64,000 bases of DNA from Bacillota bacterium. Lineage in GTDB: Bacteria; Bacillota; Clostridia; Christensenellales; Christensenellaceae. The position numbers and the translations under genes were made by a program. Shown here one piece after another: positions 16,530 to 23,818 of the stretch. The DNA is taken from contig JAEYKI010000014.1 in NCBI GenBank assembly GCA_023408315.1, positions 1 through 64,000 of the forward strand, given 5' to 3'. The notes under the pieces were generated by a model. The model saw only the letters and a program-made list of their open reading frames with translations. It was not told the DNA's origin and made no database searches. Each line of letters opens with the position of its first letter. The first letter of the stretch is position 1.

Positions 16530-17153
16530 ATGGCTAGATATACAGATTCTGTGTGCCGCCTTTGCCGCAGAGAGGGAGCAAAACTTTTTTTGAAAGGCGA
16601 CCGTTGCTATTCCGGTAAATGTGCGGTCTCCAAACGGCAGGCCCCTCCCGGACAACATGGGCAGTCAAGGCATAAAATGTCTGAATATGGTACACAATTA
16701 AGAGAAAAACAAAAAGTGAAAAGAGCTTACGGCGTATTGGAAGCGCAATTCAGGAAGTATTTTGAAATGGCCGTTAAGATGAAAGGTATTGCTGGTGAAA
16801 ATCTGCTTTCTCTGCTGGAGAGGCGCCTTGACAATACATGCTACCGTATGGGTATCGGCGATTCCCGCGCACAGGCGCGGCAGCTTGTGACGCACGGGCA
16901 TGTGTTGGTTGGCGGCAAAAAAGTGGATATCCCTTCTTACATTGTAAAAGAAGGGGATGTAATCTCCATTGGCGAGAGAAGCAGCGGCAAAGAATATTTC
17001 AAAACCCTGAAAGAAGCGGGAGAAAAAACGTTGCCCAAATGGCTGGAATTTGATTTGTCTACACTTACGGGCAAGGTCGTTACTCTGCCAGACAGGGAAG
17101 ATATTGACCTTACGATAGAAGAACACTTGATCGTAGAGCTCTATTCTAAGTAA
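16530..17153 (+). CDS. rpsD: Ribosomal protein S4, zinc form
   Basis: A 207-residue 16S-nucleating protein and, in many bacteria, a translational repressor of its own operon. The N-terminus has CRLCRREG and CYSGKCAV, the Cys pattern of the zinc-binding form. The S4 RNA-binding domain follows (RRLDNTCYRMGI, ARQLVTHGHVLVGGKKVDIP). Normal length. Confidence 0.98.
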   Translation: MARYTDSVCRLCRREGAKLFLKGDRCYSGKCAVSKRQAPPGQHGQSRHKMSEYGTQLREKQKVKRAYGVLEAQFRKYFEMAVKMKGIAGENLLSLLERRLDNTCYRMGIGDSRAQARQLVTHGHVLVGGKKVDIPSYIVKEGDVISIGERSSGKEYFKTLKEAGEKTLPKWLEFDLSTLTGKVVTLPDREDIDLTIEEHLIVELYSK

Positions 17154-17186
17154 GCATAAAGAAAGCGTCCCTAAGGAGGGTATGAG

Positions 17187-18131
17187 ATGCTAGAAATAGA
17201 AAGACCTAAAATTGAGTGCGTAGAACATAACGAAGACAAAACATATGCAAAGTTTGTAATGGAGCCTCTGGAGAGGGGATTCGGCACGACTCTCGGCAAT
17301 TCCATACGCCGCGTGCTTTTATCCTGCCTGCCCGGCGTGGCCGTGACAAGCGTTAAGATCGACGGGGTGCTGCATGAGTTTGCAACGATTCCCGGCGTAA
17401 AGGAAGACGTGATCAACATTGTTTTGAACTTAAAAAACCTGTGCGCCAAACTGTATTCGGATGGTGAGAAAACTATTATTCTGAATGCAAAAGGCCCGGG
17501 CGTGATCACGGCTGCGGATATTGAGATTGATTCGGATGTGGAGATCATCAACCCAGAGTTGGTAATTGCAACGCTGGAGCAGGGCGCTACGCTGTATATG
17601 GAGATTATGCTTAAAAAAGGCAGGGGCTATGTGCTTGCGGAAAAGAACAAGATGCCCAACATGCCGATTGGCGTAATTCCGGTAGATTCACTGTTCACGC
17701 CCGTTACCAAGGTTAATTTCTCCGTGGAGAATACGCGCGTCGGCCAGATTACAGACTTTGACAAGCTGACGCTGGAGGTGTGGACCAACGGTTCCATCAG
17801 CGCAGATGAAGCGACTTCGCTTTCCGCAAAAATTTTAAGCGAATATTTGTCTCAGTTTATCAATCTGACCGAACATGTGAACAACGTGGAGATTATGGTT
17901 GAAAAAGAAGAAGACAAAAAAGAGAAAATTCTGGAGATTACCATTGAAGAGCTGGATCTTTCAGTCCGCTCCTACAACTGTCTGAAGCGCGCAGGCATCA
18001 ATACCGTGCAGGAACTGATACAGCGCGATGAAGAAGAGATGATGAAGGTGCGCAACCTGGGCAAAAAATCTCTGGAAGAAGTGCAACAAAAACTGGAAGG
18101 CTTAGGGCTCAGCCTGCGGCTGGACGATTAG
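17187..18131 (+). CDS. rpoA: RNA polymerase alpha subunit
   Basis: A 314-residue subunit that starts assembly of RNA polymerase and contacts UP elements and activators. The N-terminal domain has ERGFGTTLGNSIRRVLLS; the C-terminal domain shows IEELDLSVRSYNCLKRAGI and VRNLGKKSLEEV. An acidic/basic linker (about 234-245) separates them. AAGGAGGG precedes the ATG. Confidence 0.98.
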   Translation: MLEIERPKIECVEHNEDKTYAKFVMEPLERGFGTTLGNSIRRVLLSCLPGVAVTSVKIDGVLHEFATIPGVKEDVINIVLNLKNLCAKLYSDGEKTIILNAKGPGVITAADIEIDSDVEIINPELVIATLEQGATLYMEIMLKKGRGYVLAEKNKMPNMPIGVIPVDSLFTPVTKVNFSVENTRVGQITDFDKLTLEVWTNGSISADEATSLSAKILSEYLSQFINLTEHVNNVEIMVEKEEDKKEKILEITIEELDLSVRSYNCLKRAGINTVQELIQRDEEEMMKVRNLGKKSLEEVQQKLEGLGLSLRLDD

Positions 18132-18150
18132 AAACGGAGGGCTAAAACAA

Positions 18151-18645
18151 GTGGCACTGAATAAATTAAACAGGCCAAGTGATGAAAGGAAGGCGCTTTT
18201 GCGCGGCCTGGTTACTTCCCTCATTTGGAATGGCAGGATAGAAACTACGCAGGCGCGTGCCAAGGAAGTTCGCTCTATTGCCGAACGGATTATCACCAAG
18301 GCTATCAAGGAATACGAAAACACTGTGAAGGTTACCAAAACTGTGGATAAAACGGAAACGGAATTTGTAAACGACGCTCCTTCCAAACTGGCTGTCCGGC
18401 GTCTCATTATGGAATACCTGTATGATTACCCGGCAAAGAAGAATGAGAAGGAAAGCAAATACGAATACCGCCAGCGTACGGGAGACAACTTTCACCCTGT
18501 GATTGAAAAACTTTTCCGGGAAATAGCGCCCAAGTACGACAAACGTGCTAAAGAACTGGGCCAGGGTGGCGGCTATACCAGGATCCTGAAAAAAGGACCC
18601 CGGCGTGGCGATGCTGCTGAAATCGTGATCTTGGAGTTGGTTTGA
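18151..18645 (+). CDS. rplQ: Ribosomal protein L17, long form
   Basis: A 164-residue protein of the tunnel exit. GTG start at 18151 after CGGAGG. The N-terminal ERKALLRGLVTSLI with ARAKEVRSIAERII and the C-terminal GGYTRILKKGPRRGDAA are typical. Compared with the usual 113-125 residues there is an insertion of about 45 residues in the middle (about 52-98: charged, with a KKNEKESKYEYRQRTG stretch). Similar long forms occur in Clostridia. A terminator follows. Confidence 0.96.
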   Translation: MALNKLNRPSDERKALLRGLVTSLIWNGRIETTQARAKEVRSIAERIITKAIKEYENTVKVTKTVDKTETEFVNDAPSKLAVRRLIMEYLYDYPAKKNEKESKYEYRQRTGDNFHPVIEKLFREIAPKYDKRAKELGQGGGYTRILKKGPRRGDAAEIVILELV

Positions 18646-18660
18646 CAAACAAACGACGGA

Positions 18661-18691
18661 GGCTGTGGGGTTAAAGCTCATAGCCTTTTTG
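18661..18691 (+). terminator. Terminator after rplQ
   Basis: GGCTGTGGG and CTCATAGCC pair through nine positions, including G-U pairs, and run into TTTTTG. Confidence 0.75.
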
Positions 18692-18703
18692 TTTTATATG
18701 CTT

Positions 18704-18935
18704 TTCGGGGCGTTGCCCCGCGCCCCACTTCTTTTCTTAAAAAAGAAAAGAAGCAAAAGAATTTTATGTAAAACGCCTGCGGCGTTTTGGATAAACAATC
18801 AGATTATCAAAAATGCGTTTGCTAGAGGCAGGCTACTTTATAAATTGTAAATGCTGCGTAGCAGCATTTTAGCAGATGGGATTCCAAAGGGACAAGCGTC
18901 CCTTTGGCGGAGGTTTGGAGGCGGAGCCTCCGAAA
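18704..18935. repeat. Multi-hairpin intergenic repeat, copy 1
   Basis: A chain of six perfect or near-perfect hairpins: CGGGGC/GCCCCG (18706-18720), CTTCTTTTCTT/AAGAAAAGAAG (18728-18753), AAAACGCC/GGCGTTTT (18770-18788), AAATGCTGC/GCAGCATTT (18849-18869), CCAAAGGGAC/GTCCCTTTGG (18884-18907) and GGAGGC/GCCTCC (18917-18931). The third, fifth and sixth recur, in the same order, at 50010-50098. No gene is encoded. It separates rplQ from ecfA1. Confidence 0.75.
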
Positions 18936-18951
18936 AAAAGAGGAAATAAGT

Positions 18952-19785
18952 TTGGACATTATTACTGCAGAGAACGTGAAGTTTGCATACATTCAGGAGG
19001 GCGACATACGGTTTGCCCTGAACGGCGTTGAGTTTACGGCCAAACAGGGCGAATTTGTATGCATTCTGGGGCACAACGGCAGCGGTAAGTCCACGTTTGC
19101 CAAGCACATCAACGCGCTGCTGGTTCCCAACGATGGGACTGTTACGGTTGCCGGGATGGATACCAGGGATGAAAATATGCTCTGGGAAATACGCCGTACG
19201 GCGGGCATGGTCTTCCAGAACCCGGACAACCAGATCGTATCCTCCATTGTGGAGGAAGATGTTGCGTTTGGACCGGAGAACCTGGGGGTGCCGCAGCCGG
19301 AGATTGTTGAGCGGGTGCACGACGCCCTGGAAGCCATGGATATGCTCGAATATGCAAAGCGGGAGCCCCATATGCTCTCTGGCGGCCAGAAACAGCGTGT
19401 GGCCATTGCGGGCGTTCTGGCCATGTTCCCGGAGATCATCGTATTTGACGAACCCACAGCCATGCTGGATCCATCCGGCCGGGCAGAAGTGATGAACGCC
19501 ATACGGGAGCTGAATACAAAGCATAAAAAAACCGTGGTGCTCATTACGCATTTTATGGACGAAGCGGTGGATGCGGACCGGGTATATATTATGAAGGACG
19601 GGCTTGTGATCGGTCATGGCACGCCCCGGGATATTTTCCGGGAAATGGATTTGCTGCAAAGTTCCGGCCTGACGCCTCCCTTTGCTGTGCGCATGTATTA
19701 CAACTTAAAAGAACAGGGGCTGGATTTGGGCGAATGCCCGCTGAAGCCCGAAGAATTGGTGGAACAATTATGCCGGTTGCTGTAG
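18952..19785 (+). CDS. ecfA1: Energy-coupling factor transporter ATPase EcfA1
   Basis: A 277-residue ABC ATPase of the shared ECF module that powers vitamin and metal uptake with interchangeable S components. TTG start at 18952, with GAGGAAATAAG before it; the upstream open frame lies in the repeat. Walker A GHNGSGKSTFAKH, signature LSGGQKQRVAIAGVLA, Walker B IIVFDEPTAMLDP and the switch His in LITHFMDEA are intact. It overlaps ecfA2 by 16 bp. Confidence 0.95.
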   Translation: MDIITAENVKFAYIQEGDIRFALNGVEFTAKQGEFVCILGHNGSGKSTFAKHINALLVPNDGTVTVAGMDTRDENMLWEIRRTAGMVFQNPDNQIVSSIVEEDVAFGPENLGVPQPEIVERVHDALEAMDMLEYAKREPHMLSGGQKQRVAIAGVLAMFPEIIVFDEPTAMLDPSGRAEVMNAIRELNTKHKKTVVLITHFMDEAVDADRVYIMKDGLVIGHGTPRDIFREMDLLQSSGLTPPFAVRMYYNLKEQGLDLGECPLKPEELVEQLCRLL

Positions 19786-20621
19786 AAAACCTGAAGTTTA
19801 CATATATGAAAGGCCTGCCTTTCGCGCATATGGCTTTAAGCGATATTTCGTTTTTCGCGCGGGACGGCGAATTTATCGGGATTATTGGGCATACCGGATG
19901 CGGCAAGTCCACGCTGATTCAGACGATTGCAGGTCTCATTAAGCCGGACGAAGGCCGCGTGCTGGTGGACGGAGAGGATATTAACGCAAAGGAATACGAC
20001 CGCAAGCGCCTGCGCGCGCGCGTGGGCGTGGTGTTCCAGTACCCGGAGTATCAACTGTTTGAGGAAACGGTAGAGCTGGATGTGGCGTTTGGCCCCAAAA
20101 AAGCAGGGCTGTCCGAGGAAGAGATTAAAGAGCGCGTTGCCTGGGCGCTGGATATTGTGGGTATGGACGTTGAACAGGTTGGAAGGCTCTCGCCGTTCGA
20201 ACTCTCTGGCGGCCAGAAGCGTAAAGTCGCCATCGCGGGTGTTCTGGCAAACAAACCAGGCATATTAATACTGGATGAGCCCATCGCGGGTCTGGATCCT
20301 GCGGGCAGGGAAAGCTTTATGGAGTTTATCCGAAAGTTAAACGCAATGGGCACAACCATTTTAATGATCTCCCACAACATGGACGGCTTGGCCGAATATG
20401 CAAGCCGGATACTGGTGATGCATCAAAGCAAACTAATTAAGGATGGTACGCCCAAAGAAGTATTTGCAGACCTGGCAGGCTTAAAGGAATTGGGTCTTGG
20501 CGCCAGCGAACCGCGCGAGCTTGTCTGGTTGCTGAAAACAAAGGGAGTAGAGATACCGGACGATATCATCCGGTTTGAGGAGCTTAAAAAATATATTCTG
20601 GAGCGCGCAAAAAAATGCTGA
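19770..20621 (+). CDS. ecfA2: Energy-coupling factor transporter ATPase EcfA2
   Basis: A 283-residue partner ATPase. The ATG at 19770 (MPVAVENLKFTYMKG) lies inside the end of ecfA1 and gives the normal N-terminus. Walker A GHTGCGKSTLIQ, signature LSGGQKRKVAIAG, Walker B ILILDEPIAGLDP, switch His in MISHNMDGL. The start is preceded only by a weak GGTGGAA, fitting translational coupling. No S component is in the window. Confidence 0.96.
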   Translation: MPVAVENLKFTYMKGLPFAHMALSDISFFARDGEFIGIIGHTGCGKSTLIQTIAGLIKPDEGRVLVDGEDINAKEYDRKRLRARVGVVFQYPEYQLFEETVELDVAFGPKKAGLSEEEIKERVAWALDIVGMDVEQVGRLSPFELSGGQKRKVAIAGVLANKPGILILDEPIAGLDPAGRESFMEFIRKLNAMGTTILMISHNMDGLAEYASRILVMHQSKLIKDGTPKEVFADLAGLKELGLGASEPRELVWLLKTKGVEIPDDIIRFEELKKYILERAKKC

Positions 20622-21409
20622 AAAATATAACGCTGGGCCAATATTTTCCGGGGGATTCCGTAATCCACCGGCTTGATCCCAGAATGAAAATTCTGTTGGC
20701 GCTTGCACTTATAGTGATTGTGTTTTTAATTGATTCCCTTTGGGGCTTTGCGGTTCTGGCCGTGTTCTTGGTTGTGGTGATTGCTTTGGCGCAGGTGGGA
20801 GCAGGCAGTGTGATTCGCAGCATTAGGCCGCTTTTGTTTATTATTGTATTTACGTTTGTTTTAAACCTGTTCTTTTACGGGGGACCCACGGTGCTTGCGC
20901 AGTGGGGTTCCGTGAAGCTGACAGAGGAAGGCATTTACCGGGCAATACTGATTGTTCTGCGGCTTGTGTTTTTGATTTTTTCAACCAGCCTGCTTACTTT
21001 AACCACGTCTCCCATGCAGCTTACGGATGGAATGGAAAACTTGATGAAGCCGCTGAAAAGGGTTAAATTTCCGGTGCACGAGATGTCTATGATGATGAGC
21101 ATAGCCTTGCGGTTCATCCCCACTTTGGCGGAAGAAACGGACCGCATTATGAAGGCGCAGATGGCAAGAGGGGCGGAGTTTGACAGCGGAAATATCTTAA
21201 AGCGCGCTCGTAATATGATCCCCCTGCTTGTGCCTCTGTTTGTATCGGCATTCAAGAGGGCGGATGAACTGGCGCTGGCCATGGAATCCCGTTGCTACCA
21301 CGGAGGCGAAGGCCGCACTAAGATGAAGGTGCTGCGTCTGGCAGGGCGGGACTGGGCATCACTGGCGGTAACCGGAGCCGTATCCGCAATTTTGGTGGTG
21401 TTGTTTTGA
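20615..21409 (+). CDS. ecfT: Energy-coupling factor transporter transmembrane protein EcfT
   Basis: A 264-residue membrane subunit. It begins LGQYFPGDSVIHRLDPRMKI, the family start, and has four to five membrane segments. The coupling helices end in Ala-Arg-Gly motifs (AQMARGAEFDSG; a second, ESRCYHGGEGRTK, is diverged). It overlaps ecfA2 by 7 bp and truA by 4 bp. Confidence 0.95.
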   Translation: MLKNITLGQYFPGDSVIHRLDPRMKILLALALIVIVFLIDSLWGFAVLAVFLVVVIALAQVGAGSVIRSIRPLLFIIVFTFVLNLFFYGGPTVLAQWGSVKLTEEGIYRAILIVLRLVFLIFSTSLLTLTTSPMQLTDGMENLMKPLKRVKFPVHEMSMMMSIALRFIPTLAEETDRIMKAQMARGAEFDSGNILKRARNMIPLLVPLFVSAFKRADELALAMESRCYHGGEGRTKMKVLRLAGRDWASLAVTGAVSAILVVLF

Positions 21410-22140
21410 GAATCAAACTGGTGATTGAATACGACGGCACAGCCTATAGCGGCTGGCAGCGGCAGGAGTTGGAGCCCAGCGTGCAGCAAACTATAGAAGA
21501 AGCCCTGGAGCGACTGACGGGCCAGAAGACTGTGTTGCATGCCGCAGGCAGGACCGACGCGGGTGTGCACGCCCTTGGGCAGGCGGCGCACTTTGATACG
21601 CAGAGCAGCATTCCAGCTGATAAGTTTTCATTTGCATTAAACACCATATTGCCGCAAGATATCCGTATACGCGAATCCGCAGAAGTGGATGAACGGTTTC
21701 ATGCAAGGTTTGACGCCAGGCAAAAGCATTACAGGTATGTGATTTGCAGCAGCCCTCACGCAAGCGCGATTGAGAGAAACCACAGCATGCACGTGCCCCA
21801 GCCGTTGAATATAGAGAAAATGCGCCTGGCTGCGGAATGCCTGGTGGGAGAGCACGATTTTTCTGCGTTTACCAGCGCGCAGCTCAGGGTTAAAAGCCCG
21901 GTGCGCACGGTATACGGCATAGAGATCAGCCGGCAGGGCTGCTTTGTGCACATAGATGTTACAGGAAGCGGCTTTTTGTACAACATGGTGCGCATTATTG
22001 CCGGGACTCTGATTTATGTGGGCATTGGAAAGCTGGAGCCCGGAGACGTGCCGGTGATTCTTATGAGCCGGGACAGGCGGAAAGCCGGTATTACAGCCAA
22101 GCCACAGGGGCTTATTCTGGTGGAAGTGCGCTACAGCTAG
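21406..22140 (+). CDS. truA: tRNA pseudouridine(38-40) synthase TruA
   Basis: A 244-residue enzyme that modifies positions 38-40 of the anticodon arm. TTG start overlapping the ecfT stop. The catalytic Asp lies in GRTDAGVHALGQ (about 46-57); EYDGTAYSGWQRQ and the late GFLYNMVRIIAGTL motif are intact. ecfA1-ecfA2-ecfT-truA is a common Firmicutes gene string. Confidence 0.96.
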   Translation: MRIKLVIEYDGTAYSGWQRQELEPSVQQTIEEALERLTGQKTVLHAAGRTDAGVHALGQAAHFDTQSSIPADKFSFALNTILPQDIRIRESAEVDERFHARFDARQKHYRYVICSSPHASAIERNHSMHVPQPLNIEKMRLAAECLVGEHDFSAFTSAQLRVKSPVRTVYGIEISRQGCFVHIDVTGSGFLYNMVRIIAGTLIYVGIGKLEPGDVPVILMSRDRRKAGITAKPQGLILVEVRYS

Positions 22141-22150
22141 AAAAAACAGC

Positions 22151-22179
22151 TTGACAGCGCGGCCTCATTTCAGTAAAAT
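22151..22179 (+). promoter_or_regulatory. Sigma-A promoter of rplM-rpsI, with short leader
   Basis: TTGACA at 22151-22156, 17 nt, TAAAAT at 22174-22179. The leader of about 75 nt before rplM may be the L13-leader element known in Firmicutes, but I cannot confirm its fold by eye. Confidence 0.8.
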
Positions 22180-22259
22180 ATATTGTGCGTCGGCATACAC
22201 ACAGCCCCGTGTATCACGATACGCTTATAATGATATAAGACAAATAGGAGGAAGCCTAG

Positions 22260-22688
22260 ATGAAATCATATATGGCGAAATCCGGTGCGGTTGACCAGAA
22301 GTGGTATGTTGTGGATGGCGACGGAAAAGTGTTTGGCCGGGTGGCCAGCCAGGTTGCTTCCATCTTAAGAGGAAAAAACAAACCGGAATTTACACCCTTT
22401 GTGGACACAGGCGATTTTGTGATCGTTGTGAACGCAGACAAACTTGTATTAACAGGAAAAAAATTGGACCAGAAATTTTATTACAGGCATTCGGGATATC
22501 CGGGCGGCCTGAAGAGCACCAGCTACCGTGACCTGATGCAGAACAAGCCGGAACTTGCGTTTTACGAAGCCGTGAGACGGATGCTTCCCAAAAACGCTTT
22601 GGGCAAAAAGATGCTGACTAAGCTGCGCGTATACAAAGGCGCGGAGCACAATCATGCAGCACAGAAGCCCGAACAGCTGGAACTGTAA
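22260..22688 (+). CDS. rplM: Ribosomal protein L13
   Basis: A 142-residue early-assembly 50S protein. It begins MKSYMAKSGAVDQKWYVVD and has VNADKLVLTGKKLDQK, the YYRHSGYPGGLKS motif, and MLPKNALGKKMLTKLRVY. AGGAGGAAGCCTAG before the ATG. It has its own promoter and forms an operon with rpsI. Confidence 0.98.
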   Translation: MKSYMAKSGAVDQKWYVVDGDGKVFGRVASQVASILRGKNKPEFTPFVDTGDFVIVVNADKLVLTGKKLDQKFYYRHSGYPGGLKSTSYRDLMQNKPELAFYEAVRRMLPKNALGKKMLTKLRVYKGAEHNHAAQKPEQLEL

Positions 22689-22702
22689 GGAGGTAGGTAA
22701 AA

Positions 22703-23095
22703 ATGGCTAAAGAACAGTTTTTAGGTACCGGAAGAAGAAAAAAATCCATTGCCCGCGTACGCCTGATGCCAGGCAAGGGCAATATAACCGTAAACAAGCG
22801 CGAACTGGACGAGTATTTTGGATACGAGACTTTAAGGATGCTGGTAAAATCCCCGCTTGTGCTGACCGAGACCCTGGGCTCTTTTGACGCGACTATCAGC
22901 GTAAAAGGCGGGGGGTACACCGGGCAGGCAGGCGCCATTCGCCAGGGCATCGCACGGGCTTTGATCAAAGCAAACCCGGAGCTTCGCGGCGTTGTGAAAA
23001 AGGCAGGATACCTGACCCGCGACCCCAGAATGAAAGAAAGAAAGAAATATGGACTCAAGGCTGCACGCCGTGCGCCTCAGTTCTCCAAGAGGTAA
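22703..23095 (+). CDS. rpsI: Ribosomal protein S9
   Basis: A 130-residue 30S protein whose C-terminal tail reaches the P-site tRNA. It shows GTGRRKKSIARVRL, GGGYTGQAGAIRQGIARAL and the basic tail ending in QFSKR. AAGGAGGT before the ATG. A strong terminator follows. Confidence 0.98.
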   Translation: MAKEQFLGTGRRKKSIARVRLMPGKGNITVNKRELDEYFGYETLRMLVKSPLVLTETLGSFDATISVKGGGYTGQAGAIRQGIARALIKANPELRGVVKKAGYLTRDPRMKERKKYGLKAARRAPQFSKR

Positions 23096-23104
23096 AACTG
23101 CGAA

Positions 23105-23134
23105 AACCCGAACTTGTATGGTTCGGGTTTTTTT
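23105..23134 (+). terminator. Terminator of rplM-rpsI
   Basis: CCCGAAC, loop, GTTCGGG, then seven T. Confidence 0.9.
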
Positions 23135-23162
23135 ATACATTTTATTTGTAAACCAATTTGTC

Positions 23163-23210
23163 TTGACATTTTATAAAAAGCACGATAAACTGTTCGTAAA
23201 CAAACAGTTT
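23163..23210 (+). promoter_or_regulatory. Promoter and operator of the marR-like gene
   Basis: TTGACA at 23163-23168, 17 nt, TAAACT at 23186-23191. An inverted repeat AAACTGTT/AACAGTTT (23187-23210) covers the -10 box and encloses GTTCGTAAACAAAC, which resembles the palindrome before the ATPase gene. A bound repressor would block the polymerase, so autoregulation is likely. Confidence 0.65.
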
Positions 23211-23239
23211 ATTAATGAACAATATAATGGAGCGAACCT

Positions 23240-23683
23240 ATGTTAAAGGAAATGGATATTGTATTGAGTGGCCATCAGTTTAAAAAACTGTGCGAAATAA
23301 AGTTTGAATCCATTATGGAAAAATATGGCCTGCGAAGGATTGAAATTGAAATAATGCAGTTTATTTCCGATTGCGGCGAAAAGGATACCGCAAAAGACAT
23401 AGCAAGTTTGCAGTATATTTCAAAGGCGCACATATCGCATTCGATTGACGACTTGATCCGTAAGCAATATTTGTCTTATGTGGAAGACGCGCATGATAGA
23501 AGATGCATTCACTTGAGCCTGACGGAGGATTCCAAATCCATAATGGAAGAAATAAAAATAGTAAGGCAGGGCATTGAAGAGATATTGTTTGAGAACATAA
23601 CGGAGCAAGACCGGGAAATTGCCTTGAAAGTTGCACAAAAAATGGTAAGCAATATTGGAAGAGAATTAAAAAAATATCGTTAA
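23240..23683 (+). CDS. MarR family transcriptional regulator
   Basis: A 147-residue winged-helix protein. The order is an N-terminal helix, a recognition region KDIASLQYISKAHISHSIDDLIRK (helix-turn-helix about 53-76), the wing YVEDAHDRRCIHLSLTEDSK with the DxR signature of MarR proteins, and a dimer helix. It lies 135 bp upstream of the ATPase gene and has a similar operator before both genes, so it probably represses itself and the pump. The signal it senses is not visible. Confidence 0.85.
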   Translation: MLKEMDIVLSGHQFKKLCEIKFESIMEKYGLRRIEIEIMQFISDCGEKDTAKDIASLQYISKAHISHSIDDLIRKQYLSYVEDAHDRRCIHLSLTEDSKSIMEEIKIVRQGIEEILFENITEQDREIALKVAQKMVSNIGRELKKYR

Positions 23684-23711
23684 CAGATGTTGGTTTTATT
23701 TTATAGAGATT

Positions 23712-23757
23712 GTTCGTTAGCGAACTATTTGGAATTGCCGAAGGGAAATACTATAAG
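23712..23757 (+). promoter_or_regulatory. Operator and promoter of the P-type ATPase gene
   Basis: GTTCGTTAGCGAAC (23712-23725) is a near-palindrome matching GTTCGTAAACAAAC in the marR promoter. It ends 3 bp before a -35 TTGGAA (23729-23734), with TATAAG 17 nt further on at 23752-23757. Confidence 0.55.
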
Positions 23758-23818
23758 TCTGTATAAGGTAAAAGCGAAATGATAAGACACATAAATATTA
23801 CAAGAAATGAGGTAAACA

